DNA of 53,509 nucleotides. Source: an uncultured Flammeovirgaceae bacterium (GTDB lineage Bacteria > Bacteroidota > Bacteroidia > Cytophagales > Cyclobacteriaceae). The stretch lies in the NCBI GenBank assembly GCA_937899105.1, contig CALBPF010000370.1:1-53509 (forward strand), read 5' to 3'. This document shows positions 27,217-35,728 of this stretch, one piece after another. Each line of letters begins with the position of its first letter. Positions within the stretch are counted from its first letter, which is position 1. The position numbers and the translations under genes were made by a program. The notes below the pieces were generated by a model. That model was given only the letters and a program-made list of their open reading frames with translations, was not told where the DNA came from and ran no database searches.

Positions 27217-28557
27217 ATGAAAAGGTATTTAATTCTTATCTGTTCTTTAATGGTATCCAGCGCTTATGCGCAAGAGCGAGGACTCTTAACATTTTCAGAT
27301 GCTGTTAAAATCGCTTTAGAAAACAATGTTATCCTTAAGCGACAGAAAAATCAGCTTTCATCAATTCAGGCACAGAAACTTAATGCGAAGGCCCAGTATT
27401 TGCCATCTATAGGTATTCAGGGTAGTGGATCACGAAATGATGGGCAACAGATAGATCCAATAACAGGAAATGGAACAAATATAATTTCAGATAACTTTTC
27501 AGGTTCCATCAGCGCCGGATACTCATTGTTCAGCGGTTTTTCAAGGTGGAATAATTTAAAAGCCTCCGATGCCAGTTTCCGTTCTCAGACGGAGCTTGCC
27601 GCACGTACTTCCCAGGATGTAATAGCAAATGTCGCGAATCAATTTTTGCAAGTATTACTCGATCAAGAGCTTTTAAAGATTGCAGAGGCGAATTTTGAAA
27701 ATCAAAATAACATCATGACCCAGATTCAAAGTCAGGTAGATTTGGGTGCAAGACCGGTCGCAGACAAGTATAATCAGGAAGCAATAGTTAAAAACAATGA
27801 GGTACAGGTTCTACGGGCAAAAAATGATTTACAGAACGATAAATCCCTACTTTCTCAAATTTTGCAATTAGACCCGTCCCAAAAGTATGAATTAGTCATA
27901 CCAAACTGGAATGTTGATGAACTTACAAATCTCGACGAGGACTTGGATAAGTTATATGAGATCGCCATGAACAATAGGTCAGATGTTAAACAGCTGGATT
28001 ATCAAACTGAGTCTGCTCGTTTCAATATGAAATCTGCTGCATCAGGATATTTTCCATCTATCGATCTTTTTGTGAGTTATGGTTCACAATATTTCTCTGT
28101 TCAAGATGATCCGGAAGCAGTGTCGTTTAACACTCAATTCTTTGATTTGAATCCTTCTTTAAGCTACGGGTTTAGTTTTAGCATCCCAATTTTTGATAGG
28201 TTAAATACCTATTCCAGGCGAACTACTGCAAAAGTCAACTTTCAAAATTCAATGAATGATTTTGACAATGTTAAAAAGACCGCGCTGATCGAAGTTCAAC
28301 GCGCATACCAAAATTTTCAAAATGCTATTTTGAATTATGAAGCGACTAAAATTCAATTACAATCGGCTGAATTCGCCAATGATACTCAAAAGGAAAGTTA
28401 TTCGTTAGGAGTCGCCTCCTTAATTGAACTTTCACAGTCCAACCAAATTTATGTTCAGGGCCTTACGGACCTGGCTCAGGCAAAGTACACCCTGCTATTT
28501 CAAAACATTCTTTTAAATTATGCATTAGGTACGCTCAAGTTTGAAGATATTCCCTAA
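27217..28557 (+). CDS. TolC-family outer membrane efflux protein
   Basis: A 446-residue protein with a signal peptide (cleavage likely after AYA, residue 18) and the internal repeat of OEP proteins. The first repeat starts with TFSDAVKIALENNVILKRQ and the second near TNLDEDLDKLYEIAMNNRSDVKQL. Long Gln- and Asn-rich coiled-coil helices (about 150-225 and 360-420) are typical of the periplasmic tunnel. Trimers form the outer membrane exit duct for tripartite pumps. Its place directly after the ATPase suggests that it serves the permease array. A periplasmic adaptor (HlyD/MacA type), normally needed to bridge the inner membrane part to TolC, is not present in the window. Confidence 0.92.
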   Translation: MKRYLILICSLMVSSAYAQERGLLTFSDAVKIALENNVILKRQKNQLSSIQAQKLNAKAQYLPSIGIQGSGSRNDGQQIDPITGNGTNIISDNFSGSISAGYSLFSGFSRWNNLKASDASFRSQTELAARTSQDVIANVANQFLQVLLDQELLKIAEANFENQNNIMTQIQSQVDLGARPVADKYNQEAIVKNNEVQVLRAKNDLQNDKSLLSQILQLDPSQKYELVIPNWNVDELTNLDEDLDKLYEIAMNNRSDVKQLDYQTESARFNMKSAASGYFPSIDLFVSYGSQYFSVQDDPEAVSFNTQFFDLNPSLSYGFSFSIPIFDRLNTYSRRTTAKVNFQNSMNDFDNVKKTALIEVQRAYQNFQNAILNYEATKIQLQSAEFANDTQKESYSLGVASLIELSQSNQIYVQGLTDLAQAKYTLLFQNILLNYALGTLKFEDIP

Positions 28558-28586
28558 CACTATTCATAATTTACATTCGTTTTAGC

Positions 28587-28594
28587 TAGTTTTG
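28587..28594 (+). promoter_or_regulatory. Candidate -7 element of the rpsA promoter
   Basis: TAGTTTTG matches the Bacteroidota -7 consensus TAnnTTTG exactly. No clear -33 TTG is found at the usual distance. The start would leave a leader of about 105 bases before the rpsA ATG. Confidence 0.4.
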
Positions 28595-28705
28595 CGGTCC
28601 CTTTCAAGGAGACAGGGGTTCCGGTTACATTTGACCAGGAGTATTTTAAATCAAAAGCATTACTATTTGCCCGTTGGTAGTGTGTATTAAGGGCGTTTAC
28701 CAATT

Positions 28706-30790
28706 ATGGCTAAAGAAAAAGCAAGCACAGAGGAAAAAGTAGAAACCCCTGTCACTCAGGAAGAAACTGTGCAGGAAACAACTGAAACTGTAGCAGAGAC
28801 GACAGATACAGAAAAATCACAAAAGTCCACCGAAAAGGAAGAAGCGCCAAAAGCTGAAGTCGAGGTGGAAGAAGCAGCTCCTATTGAAGAAAAAGTAGAG
28901 GCCGTTAAAGAAGCTCCGAAACCGGAGAAAAAAGAAAAAAAACCAGCTCAGGAAGAAGAATTTGATTGGGAAGCCTTTGAAACCAAGGGTTTTGGAGAGG
29001 GTTATTCCCAGAAGGAAAGAGACGAAATGGCTGCTGTGTATGAAGATACACTAACCACCATTGAAGAAAAAGAGTTAGTTCAAGGTGTAGTAGTTGGAAT
29101 AAACTCGCGGGATGTTATTTTAAATATTGGCTTTAAGTCTGACGGACTCGTGCCCATGACGGAGTTTAGAGACATGCCAGACCTAAAAGTAGGTGATGCC
29201 GTCGAGGTATTTATAGATGAGCAGGAAAACGCTAATGGCCAGTTGGTATTGTCGAGAAGGAAAGCAAAGATTTTTCAAGCTTGGGATACCATCACCAAAA
29301 GCTACGAAAATGATCTTGTTATTGAAGGCTTTGTGAAACGTAGAACTAAGGGTGGTCTTATCGTAGACATTTTTGGTGTTGAAGCCTTTTTACCGGGATC
29401 GCAAATTGATGTTAAACCCATCCGTGATTTTGATATTTTCGTGGATAAAGCCATGGAGGTTAAGGTTGTAAAAATCAACTATGCCAATGATAATGTGGTT
29501 GTATCTCATAAAGTACTTATCGAAAAGGATCTCGAGCAGCAAAAAACTGAAATCCTAAATAACCTTGAAAAGGGTCAGGTACTTGAAGGTACAATTAAGA
29601 ATATGACGAACTTCGGCGTATTTATTGACCTTGGAGGTGTAGATGGATTACTTCATATTACAGATATCTCCTGGGGTAGAATAAACCATCCGGTAGAAGT
29701 ACTTATCCTTGTTGTTACAGTTATAGTAGCAGTTCTTGTCTTTGATGAGGACAAGAAGAGGATTTCTCTTGGTATGAAGCAGTTGACCGAACATCCTTGG
29801 GATTCGCTTGCTAAAGATCTTGATATAGGTTCGAAAGTTAAGGGTAAGATCGTGAATGTGGCTGATTACGGTGCATTCTTGGAAATTCAACCAGGCGTTG
29901 AAGGATTGATCCATGTATCAGAGATGTCTTGGTCGCAACACTTAAGAAATCCTCAAGATTTCATCAGCATTGGTGATGAACTTGAAGCAGTTGTACTTAC
30001 CCTGGATAGAGATGAAAGAAAAATGTCCTTGGGTATTAAGCAATTAGCAGACGACCCTTGGACCAAGCAGGATGTGCTTACCAAATACGCGGTAGGTACT
30101 AAACACAAAGGTGTGGTTAGAAATCTTACAAACTTTGGATTGTTCATAGAACTGGAAGAAGGTATTGATGGACTGGTTCATGTCTCAGATTTGTCCTGGA
30201 CCAAGAAAATTAAGCACCCTTCTGAGTTTGTAAAAGTTAACGACGATTTAGAAGTGGTTGTGTTAGAACTAGATGTGGAAAACAGAAGACTGGCGCTAAG
30301 TCATAAGCATCTTGAAGAGAACCCATGGGATACTTTCGAAACAGTATTTACCGTTGGTTCTGTTCATAAATGTTCTATACTGTCAATTAATGAAAAGGGA
30401 GCTATGCTGGAACTGCCTTATGGAATTGAAGGGTTCTGTACTTCAAAGAACCTTATTAAAGAAGATGAGTCTAAAGTGGAGGCCGGTGAAACGCTAGATT
30501 TCAAAGTGCTGGAATTCTCAAAAGACGATAAGCGCATTATTCTTTCGCATAAAGCAGTTTACTCTAAGGTTGAAGAGCAGCCAAAGCAAGCGGTTAAAAA
30601 AGCAGCTCCTAAGAAGGTTAAGGCAATAGATAAGATCAACAGTGACTCAGAAAAGTCTACATTAGGTGATCTTGAAGCTTTAAGCGCTTTGAAAGATAAA
30701 ATGGAGGGAGCAACAAAAGAAGCTAAAGCTCCTAAAAAGAAAGTAACTCCTAAATCTGATTCTTCCTCTAACGGGGAAAAAGAAGTTTAA
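28706..30790 (+). CDS. rpsA: 30S ribosomal protein S1
   Basis: A 694-residue protein. An acidic, Glu/Thr/Lys-rich N-terminal extension (about 1-100), common in Bacteroidota S1, is followed by six S1 OB-fold repeats (about 115-190, 200-275, 290-360, 375-445, 460-530 and 545-620) and a Lys-rich tail. S1 binds mRNA on the 30S subunit and helps initiation, important in a phylum with weak Shine-Dalgarno use. Oddity: in repeat 3 the segment after INHPVEVL contains Ile334, Val336, Val337, Ile340 and Val345, where sister repeats and the family have polar residues (expected NLDDTVKVAVLDF). Each is explained by a single A-to-T change at codon position 2 (29706, 29712, 29715, 29724, 29739). The rest of the protein looks normal. 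Confidence 0.95.
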   Translation: MAKEKASTEEKVETPVTQEETVQETTETVAETTDTEKSQKSTEKEEAPKAEVEVEEAAPIEEKVEAVKEAPKPEKKEKKPAQEEEFDWEAFETKGFGEGYSQKERDEMAAVYEDTLTTIEEKELVQGVVVGINSRDVILNIGFKSDGLVPMTEFRDMPDLKVGDAVEVFIDEQENANGQLVLSRRKAKIFQAWDTITKSYENDLVIEGFVKRRTKGGLIVDIFGVEAFLPGSQIDVKPIRDFDIFVDKAMEVKVVKINYANDNVVVSHKVLIEKDLEQQKTEILNNLEKGQVLEGTIKNMTNFGVFIDLGGVDGLLHITDISWGRINHPVEVLILVVTVIVAVLVFDEDKKRISLGMKQLTEHPWDSLAKDLDIGSKVKGKIVNVADYGAFLEIQPGVEGLIHVSEMSWSQHLRNPQDFISIGDELEAVVLTLDRDERKMSLGIKQLADDPWTKQDVLTKYAVGTKHKGVVRNLTNFGLFIELEEGIDGLVHVSDLSWTKKIKHPSEFVKVNDDLEVVVLELDVENRRLALSHKHLEENPWDTFETVFTVGSVHKCSILSINEKGAMLELPYGIEGFCTSKNLIKEDESKVEAGETLDFKVLEFSKDDKRIILSHKAVYSKVEEQPKQAVKKAAPKKVKAIDKINSDSEKSTLGDLEALSALKDKMEGATKEAKAPKKKVTPKSDSSSNGEKEV

Positions 30791-30810
30791 TTCTTTAAGT
30801 TTTGAATACT

Positions 30811-30839
30811 AAGCAGGAGTCTATAAGAGACTCCTGCTT
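30811..30839 (+). terminator. Hairpin after rpsA
   Basis: Perfect 11-bp arms at 30811-30821 and 30829-30839 around a 7-base loop, 20 bases past the rpsA stop. No long T-run follows, so termination may be partial or factor-assisted. Confidence 0.65.
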
Positions 30840-30865
30840 CATAATCTTCCGGCGGTAAAGACTAT

Positions 30866-30895
30866 TTGATCAAAGCCTTATTATTCATAATTTTG
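30866..30895 (+). promoter_or_regulatory. Promoter of tRNA-Cys
   Basis: TTG at 30866-30868, 19 bp, then TAATTTTG at 30888-30895: an exact match to the Bacteroidota -33/-7 promoter. Transcription would begin a few bases before the mature tRNA at 30909. Confidence 0.7.
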
Positions 30896-30908
30896 ATCGA
30901 CAATTAAT

Positions 30909-30979
30909 GGCGCTGTGGCCGAGTGGCTAGGCAGAGGTCTGCAAAACCTTTTACAGCGGTTCGAATCCGCTCAGCGCCT
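30909..30979 (+). tRNA. tRNA-Cys (GCA)
   Basis: A 71-base cloverleaf. Acceptor strands GGCGCTG (30909-30915) and CAGCGCC (30972-30978) pair fully. The D-arm is GCCGAGTGGCTAGGC, the anticodon loop contains GCA, and the T-arm is GCGGTTCGAATCCGC. The discriminator is T, as expected for tRNA-Cys. CCA is not encoded. Confidence 0.95.
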
Positions 30980-30986
30980 CATTGAA

Positions 30987-31020
30987 GAACCAGGATTTTT
31001 ACATTCTGGTTTTTCTTTTT
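30987..31020 (+). terminator. Terminator of tRNA-Cys
   Basis: AACCAG (30988-30993) pairs with CTGGTT (31006-31011) around a 12-base AT-rich loop, followed by TTTCTTTTT. It lies 7 bases past the tRNA. Confidence 0.65.
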
Positions 31021-31192
31021 CATGTACTTCGAATAAAAACCACCGGCTTATAACCAAGCCATTTGCAGATTTACGAATGAATCTGAGGTGTGTAAATATA
31101 ATTGACTTGACGCCATATTAAGACTTGGATTGAAACCATCTGGTTTTAATGCTTATAATCCTTGAAAAACATAAGCTCGAATAATTTCAAGA

Positions 31193-31627
31193 TCATCTTA
31201 AAGAAAAATCCCTGTTGTTCTTTTGGTAGAAAAGACGTAAAAAGATGAGCGTCACATGGCTTTCATCACTTACACGCTTACTTTGGAAAAAACCATCCAG
31301 ATCTGTCAGCCCGGATAGGTCTTTGAAGTCTTGATGGTTGAGCATTTTAAATCCCATGGCCCAGTTTTCAAAATTTCTCTTATTAATATCTCCTTCTATT
31401 AGTATCCTTTGTCTCTGATGTCTTGGGTCGCCGGCTATGGTTTTATAAAGGTTTAGAACAGCTTCTTTTTCCCCTTCAAGTACTTGAAGATATTTACCAC
31501 CAAGATAAACAAGCATTCCGCTAATTCCCGTTCTCTGATTATTTCGCTGACTGACCTGCGCTATTTCCTTCAAGTCATAGTCGCTCGGTTTCCCATTGGC
31601 ATAGCTTACGTAAATAAGATAGTACAT
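31193..31627 (-). CDS. BLUF-domain blue-light sensor protein
   Basis: A 144-residue protein that is a single BLUF domain (about 1-95) with a short C-terminal cap. The flavin-binding residues are visible: Tyr6 in YLIYVS, Asn30 in RNNQRTGISGML, Gln48 in GGKYLQVLEG, and the RNFENWAMGF segment around 85-95. BLUF proteins bind FAD and respond to blue light through rearrangement of the Tyr-Gln-flavin hydrogen bonds. There is no fused output domain (no EAL or cyclase), so it must act through a partner that is not adjacent. The start is ATG 31627; a TTG two codons upstream is less likely. Confidence 0.92.
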   Translation of the reverse strand: MYYLIYVSYANGKPSDYDLKEIAQVSQRNNQRTGISGMLVYLGGKYLQVLEGEKEAVLNLYKTIAGDPRHQRQRILIEGDINKRNFENWAMGFKMLNHQDFKDLSGLTDLDGFFQSKRVSDESHVTLIFLRLFYQKNNRDFSLR

Positions 31628-31683
31628 GACCAATTCTAGACTGTTTGATAGAATTTATTAGAAGACTTTTACAATAACAATGA

Positions 31684-32298
31684 TTAAAATCGTGATGCCT
31701 TTTTTATGACCGAGAAAATATTCTTCGCCACTATTTTATGTCCTTCTACATTAGGATGAATACCATCGGCCAGATTGAGGTCTTGGTTCCCGGCAACTCC
31801 ATCAAGTAAGAAAGGAATGAGCATGGCATCATTAGCTCGGGCCAGATCAGGAAAAATCTCCTGAAACTCTTTAGTATACTCGTTACCTAAATTTGGCGGT
31901 ACCATCATACCGGCGATAACAAGAGCAACGTCTGGATTTTGTACTTTTACCTTGTCAATGATCTTTTGTAGGTTGCTTTTTGTAGATTCCAACGGTAAGC
32001 CTCGGAGTCCATCGTTGGCTCCTAGTTCAAGCACAAATACATCCACAGGCTTTCTTAATATCCAGTCTATCCTAGAAAGCCCTCCGGCAGAAGTTTCACC
32101 GCTTAACCCCGCGTTTAATATTTCACAATTCAAACCCTCTTCCTTGAAAGAAGATGCAATCAGCGCTGGAAAGGCTTGTTCTTTTGATAATCCGTAACCG
32201 GCGGTTATACTATCGCCAAAAAAAATTATTGTTTTTCTATCTTCCTGAGCGGTAAGGCTTAAAGTAAGTAGTATTGCAGTGAGTAAACCCTTATACAT
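31684..32298 (-). CDS. tesA: TesA-type SGNH esterase/thioesterase
   Basis: A 204-residue protein with a signal peptide (about 1-17) and the four SGNH blocks: FFGDSITAGYG with Ser30, NAGLSGETS, GANDGLRG with Asn95, and DGIHPN with Asp178 and His181. It would be a periplasmic arylesterase, lysophospholipase or thioesterase. It is transcribed divergently from the YbbA-YbbP-type ABC pair, the same arrangement as tesA with ybbAP in E. coli, which supports orthology and suggests a lipid-related role for the neighbours. Confidence 0.9.
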   Translation of the reverse strand: MYKGLLTAILLTLSLTAQEDRKTIIFFGDSITAGYGLSKEQAFPALIASSFKEEGLNCEILNAGLSGETSAGGLSRIDWILRKPVDVFVLELGANDGLRGLPLESTKSNLQKIIDKVKVQNPDVALVIAGMMVPPNLGNEYTKEFQEIFPDLARANDAMLIPFLLDGVAGNQDLNLADGIHPNVEGHKIVAKNIFSVIKKASRF

Positions 32299-32435
32299 TA
32301 TGATACCATTTGCATGTCGAAATTAACAATTCATTAAGTGTCATGTCAAACTTTAGGCCATAAATTCGCCTTTTATACAATTTCACTAATCTTTACCTGC
32401 TGCTTATGCGTTAGGTAATTGTTTAAACTTAAATT

Positions 32436-33128
32436 ATGTCAAAAATATTGTCGGTTGAGAACCTAACTAAGTCGTTTAAAACCGGTGACCGGTCGCTTAC
32501 GGTTCTTGATAGTGTTTCCTTTGAAGTGGAAGAGGGGGGCTCCATTTCAATTGTGGGCCCCTCTGGCAGCGGTAAGACGACACTTCTTGGCTTATGCGCC
32601 GGATTAGACGTATCTACTAGTGGTTCGGTATCGGTAGTGGGTATAAAGCTCAATGCCTTGGATGAAGATGATCGTGCTTACGTACGGAATCAAAATATTG
32701 GTTTCATTTTTCAAAATTTTCAATTGTTACCCATGCTAACGGCCTTGGAGAATGTAACTGTACCCTTAGAGCTAAGGGGTGAAACAGGATTTACTCAAAA
32801 AGGCAAAAGCCTGCTGGATAGGGTAGGTCTAGGCGATAGAATGGATCATTACCCTACGCAGCTTTCAGGGGGCGAGCAACAACGTGTAGCTATGGCCAGG
32901 GCTTTTATATCCTCGCCTAAGATTCTTTTTGCTGATGAACCCACAGGTAATCTTGATGAGGAGACAGCAGAAATAGTGACTGACTTGCTTTTCAATATTA
33001 ATAAGGAGGAAAATACTACTTTGGTTTTAGTCACTCATAATTTAGAATTGGCAGAGCATACAGAAAGAATTTTGCAGTTGAAAGGAGGGAAGCTCGTTCA
33101 GGATCGTAAATCACGAGTAGCTTCTTAA
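32436..33128 (+). CDS. ybbA: ABC transporter ATPase, YbbA/LolD type
   Basis: A 230-residue ATPase: Walker A GPSGSGKT (41-48), Q-loop [10 protein letters not shown], signature LSGGEQQ (143-149), Walker B ILFADEPT (163-170), D-loop GNLDEE with the usual Asp, and switch His in VTHN. It overlaps the permease start by one base (TAATG), showing coupled expression with YbbP. Divergent from the TesA-type esterase. It is a separate motor from the ATPase at 26460. Confidence 0.92.
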   Translation: MSKILSVENLTKSFKTGDRSLTVLDSVSFEVEEGGSISIVGPSGSGKTTLLGLCAGLDVSTSGSVSVVGIKLNALDEDDRAYVRNQNIGFIFQNFQLLPMLTALENVTVPLELRGETGFTQKGKSLLDRVGLGDRMDHYPTQLSGGEQQRVAMARAFISSPKILFADEPTGNLDEETAEIVTDLLFNINKEENTTLVLVTHNLELAEHTERILQLKGGKLVQDRKSRVAS

Positions 33129-35689
33129 TGGATTACACAATAAAGATCAAAAAGGAAAAGAAGAGCCTGCTTAGAGATAAGTGGGTCTGGAAAATGGCTT
33201 GGCGTGATGCCAGGAATAATTTTGGCCGTTTATTCCTGTTTATATCTTCTGTGATCATTGGTATTGCCGCTTTGGTGTCTATCAATTCATTTAATATTAA
33301 TCTGCAAAGTAGCATAGACGAACAGGCCAAGGACTTACTAGGGGCCGATTTGGTAGTTAATGCGAGTAAACCTTTTGAAGAGGATTTAATGGCCAAGTTT
33401 GATTCGGCAAATCATGAAAAGGCAACAGAATTGAATATGGCCTCTATGGTTATGTTCATGACAAGCACTCCTGGAACCCGGCTGGTTCGAATAGTTGCCT
33501 TAAAAGGCGACTTCCCCTTTTATGGCGACCTGGAAACTTTACCGGTAAATGCTCCTGAGTTGATGAAGTCGGGTTCTTATGCCATGTTAGATGAGAGTTT
33601 GGCTTCTCAATATGATGTAAGCTCGGATGATTCGTTGAAAATAGGGGGGCTAACATTTAAAGTGGCTGGTACGGTGAGCCAAATACCTGGCGGTGGAGGT
33701 CTTCAAGCCACTTTCACTCCATCGGTATATATCTCTTTGGCAAACCTGGATTCCACCGGATTAGTACAATACGGAAGTCGGGTCAATTACAAGGAATATT
33801 TTAAGACAACATCGCAATCGGAAACCGATGATTTGCTGGAAGACTTGAAGCCGTTGATCCGTCAATATGGTCACTCTTACGAGACTGTTGAAGGCAGAAA
33901 GAATAATTTAGGAGATGGATTTGAAAACCTTTACCGTTTTTTTAATCTACTCGCATTTGTAGCGCTTATTCTTGGGTGTATAGGTGTAGCCAGCAGTGTG
34001 CATATATACGTAAAAGAGAAAAAGGCTGCCGTAGCAGTATTGCGTTGTGTAGGAGCTTCAGGATGGCAGGCTTTCAACATATTTTTTATTCAAACAGCTA
34101 TTATAGGCCTTATCGGGAGTGTTCTGGGCGTTGGTATAGGTTTACTTATTCAATTTGTCATTCCTGTCCTATTACAGGAGTTTATACCACTCGACCTTGA
34201 ACTGAATATTGCTTGGGGAGCAATATTTGAAGGGGTTTTATTGGGCGTAATTATAGCTATACTTTTTTCAGTCCTACCCTTAATAGCTGTTCGATTTGTA
34301 CCCCCGTTAACCGTACTACGGACCAATTACGAGGCGCTGAAGAGCTTTTCCAAAACCAGGATTCTAATTGTCTCTCTGATTATTCTCTTTCCCCTGGCAT
34401 TTGCCGCTTACCAGTCAAGGAGTATAACCATTGGTCTATTCTTCTTTTTGGCTCTAATTATTGCTTTCGGATGTCTTTCCCTTGTGGCATGGTCAATCAT
34501 GTCTCTGGTTAAAAAAAACTTTCCAAGCGGTTGGAGTTTTGTTTGGCGGCAGAGCCTGGCAAATTTGTTCAGACCTAACAATCAAACTTTGGTACTGGTC
34601 GTAGTAATCGGGCTGGGTGCGTTCTTGATCTCAACGTTGAATATTGTGCAAAATAGTCTGTTGAACCAAGTTGAATTCATTGGTAAGGAAAATCAATCAA
34701 ATACGGTTCTTTTTGATATCCAACCGAGTCAAAAAGAAGGGGTGGTCAAGTTGACAGAAGACAATGGGTTGCCTATTCAGCAGCTTGTACCTATAATAAC
34801 ATGTAGATTGGCCAGTGTAAATGGAAAAACGGTTGCCACTATTCAGCAAGACACCTCAGATGCCATCCCAAACTGGGCAATTACCCGTGAATATCGCGTA
34901 ACTTATCGGGATACTCTTACCGCTTCTGAAGAGCTAATTAATGGTGACCTACAACGTGTCGTTAATGACTCTATCTATGTTACCATATCTGAAGGTATGC
35001 AAGAAAACCTTGAGGTTAATGTAGGAGATGAGGTAGTTTTTGATGTCCAAGGGGTAAATATTACCACATACATCGGGGGAGTACGTGAGGTAGACTGGCC
35101 GACGGATCCACCTAACTTTATTTTTGTCTTACCTTCAGGAGTACTTGAGGAGGCGCCACAGATTTATGTACTCACAACACGGGTTGATGCCCAAAATAAA
35201 GCAAACACCTATCAGCGTGAGTTGGTGACCAGTTTTCCTAATGTATCACTTATTGATTTAAGGCTTATTTTAAGTACAATCGATGAGTTTTTTGATAAAG
35301 TATCGTTTGTAATTCAGTTCATGGCCCTGTTTTCCATAATAACAGGATTGGTGGTGCTGACCGGGGCGGTAATTAATAGCAAGTATATACGTCTAAGAGA
35401 AAATGTTCTGCTACGAACGATAGGAGCGCTTAAAAAGCAAATACAGCGGATGACGGTTTTAGAGTACGCTTACCTGGGCTTCTTTGCAGGTTTAACAGGT
35501 ATTGGCTTATCGCTCCTGTCCGGTTGGGCATTGGCCATTTGGTTTTTTGAAATCATATTCTTTCCCGATATTCTCAGCCTGGGAATTATTTGGGCTTCAA
35601 TTATCTTTTTAACTATACTGGTAGGCTGGCTTAATACGCGCGGTGTTGTGAATAGCTCGCCCTTGGAGGTGCTGCGAAAAGAAACCTAG
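33128..35689 (+). CDS. ybbP: YbbP-type FtsX-fold ABC permease
   Basis: An 853-residue permease. TM1 lies at about 33-55, followed by the family segment DEQAKDLLGADLVV. An FtsX block (about 275-400, with KEKKAAVAVLRCVGAS) is followed by two central TM segments (about 410-465), a further TM near 490, a second periplasmic domain and a second FtsX block (about 720-845, with LRENVLLRTIGALKKQ). The extra central TMs give the ten-TM layout of YbbP rather than the eight-TM layout of the array permeases. With YbbA it probably moves lipids or hydrophobic molecules out of the inner membrane; the substrate is not established. Confidence 0.9.
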   Translation: MDYTIKIKKEKKSLLRDKWVWKMAWRDARNNFGRLFLFISSVIIGIAALVSINSFNINLQSSIDEQAKDLLGADLVVNASKPFEEDLMAKFDSANHEKATELNMASMVMFMTSTPGTRLVRIVALKGDFPFYGDLETLPVNAPELMKSGSYAMLDESLASQYDVSSDDSLKIGGLTFKVAGTVSQIPGGGGLQATFTPSVYISLANLDSTGLVQYGSRVNYKEYFKTTSQSETDDLLEDLKPLIRQYGHSYETVEGRKNNLGDGFENLYRFFNLLAFVALILGCIGVASSVHIYVKEKKAAVAVLRCVGASGWQAFNIFFIQTAIIGLIGSVLGVGIGLLIQFVIPVLLQEFIPLDLELNIAWGAIFEGVLLGVIIAILFSVLPLIAVRFVPPLTVLRTNYEALKSFSKTRILIVSLIILFPLAFAAYQSRSITIGLFFFLALIIAFGCLSLVAWSIMSLVKKNFPSGWSFVWRQSLANLFRPNNQTLVLVVVIGLGAFLISTLNIVQNSLLNQVEFIGKENQSNTVLFDIQPSQKEGVVKLTEDNGLPIQQLVPIITCRLASVNGKTVATIQQDTSDAIPNWAITREYRVTYRDTLTASEELINGDLQRVVNDSIYVTISEGMQENLEVNVGDEVVFDVQGVNITTYIGGVREVDWPTDPPNFIFVLPSGVLEEAPQIYVLTTRVDAQNKANTYQRELVTSFPNVSLIDLRLILSTIDEFFDKVSFVIQFMALFSIITGLVVLTGAVINSKYIRLRENVLLRTIGALKKQIQRMTVLEYAYLGFFAGLTGIGLSLLSGWALAIWFFEIIFFPDILSLGIIWASIIFLTILVGWLNTRGVVNSSPLEVLRKET

Positions 35690-35728
35690 AAACGGGTTAT
35701 CTCCATAATTGTTGGATAATTTTAAGGT

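Noticed and set aside
29690..29745. A transmembrane helix in ribosomal protein S1
   Set aside because: The hydrophobic run comes from the five substituted codons inside an S1 OB-fold repeat, not from a real membrane segment.
30915..31121. A 68-residue coding frame across the tRNA-Cys gene
   Set aside because: The start of the frame is the tRNA itself; the peptide has no coding character.
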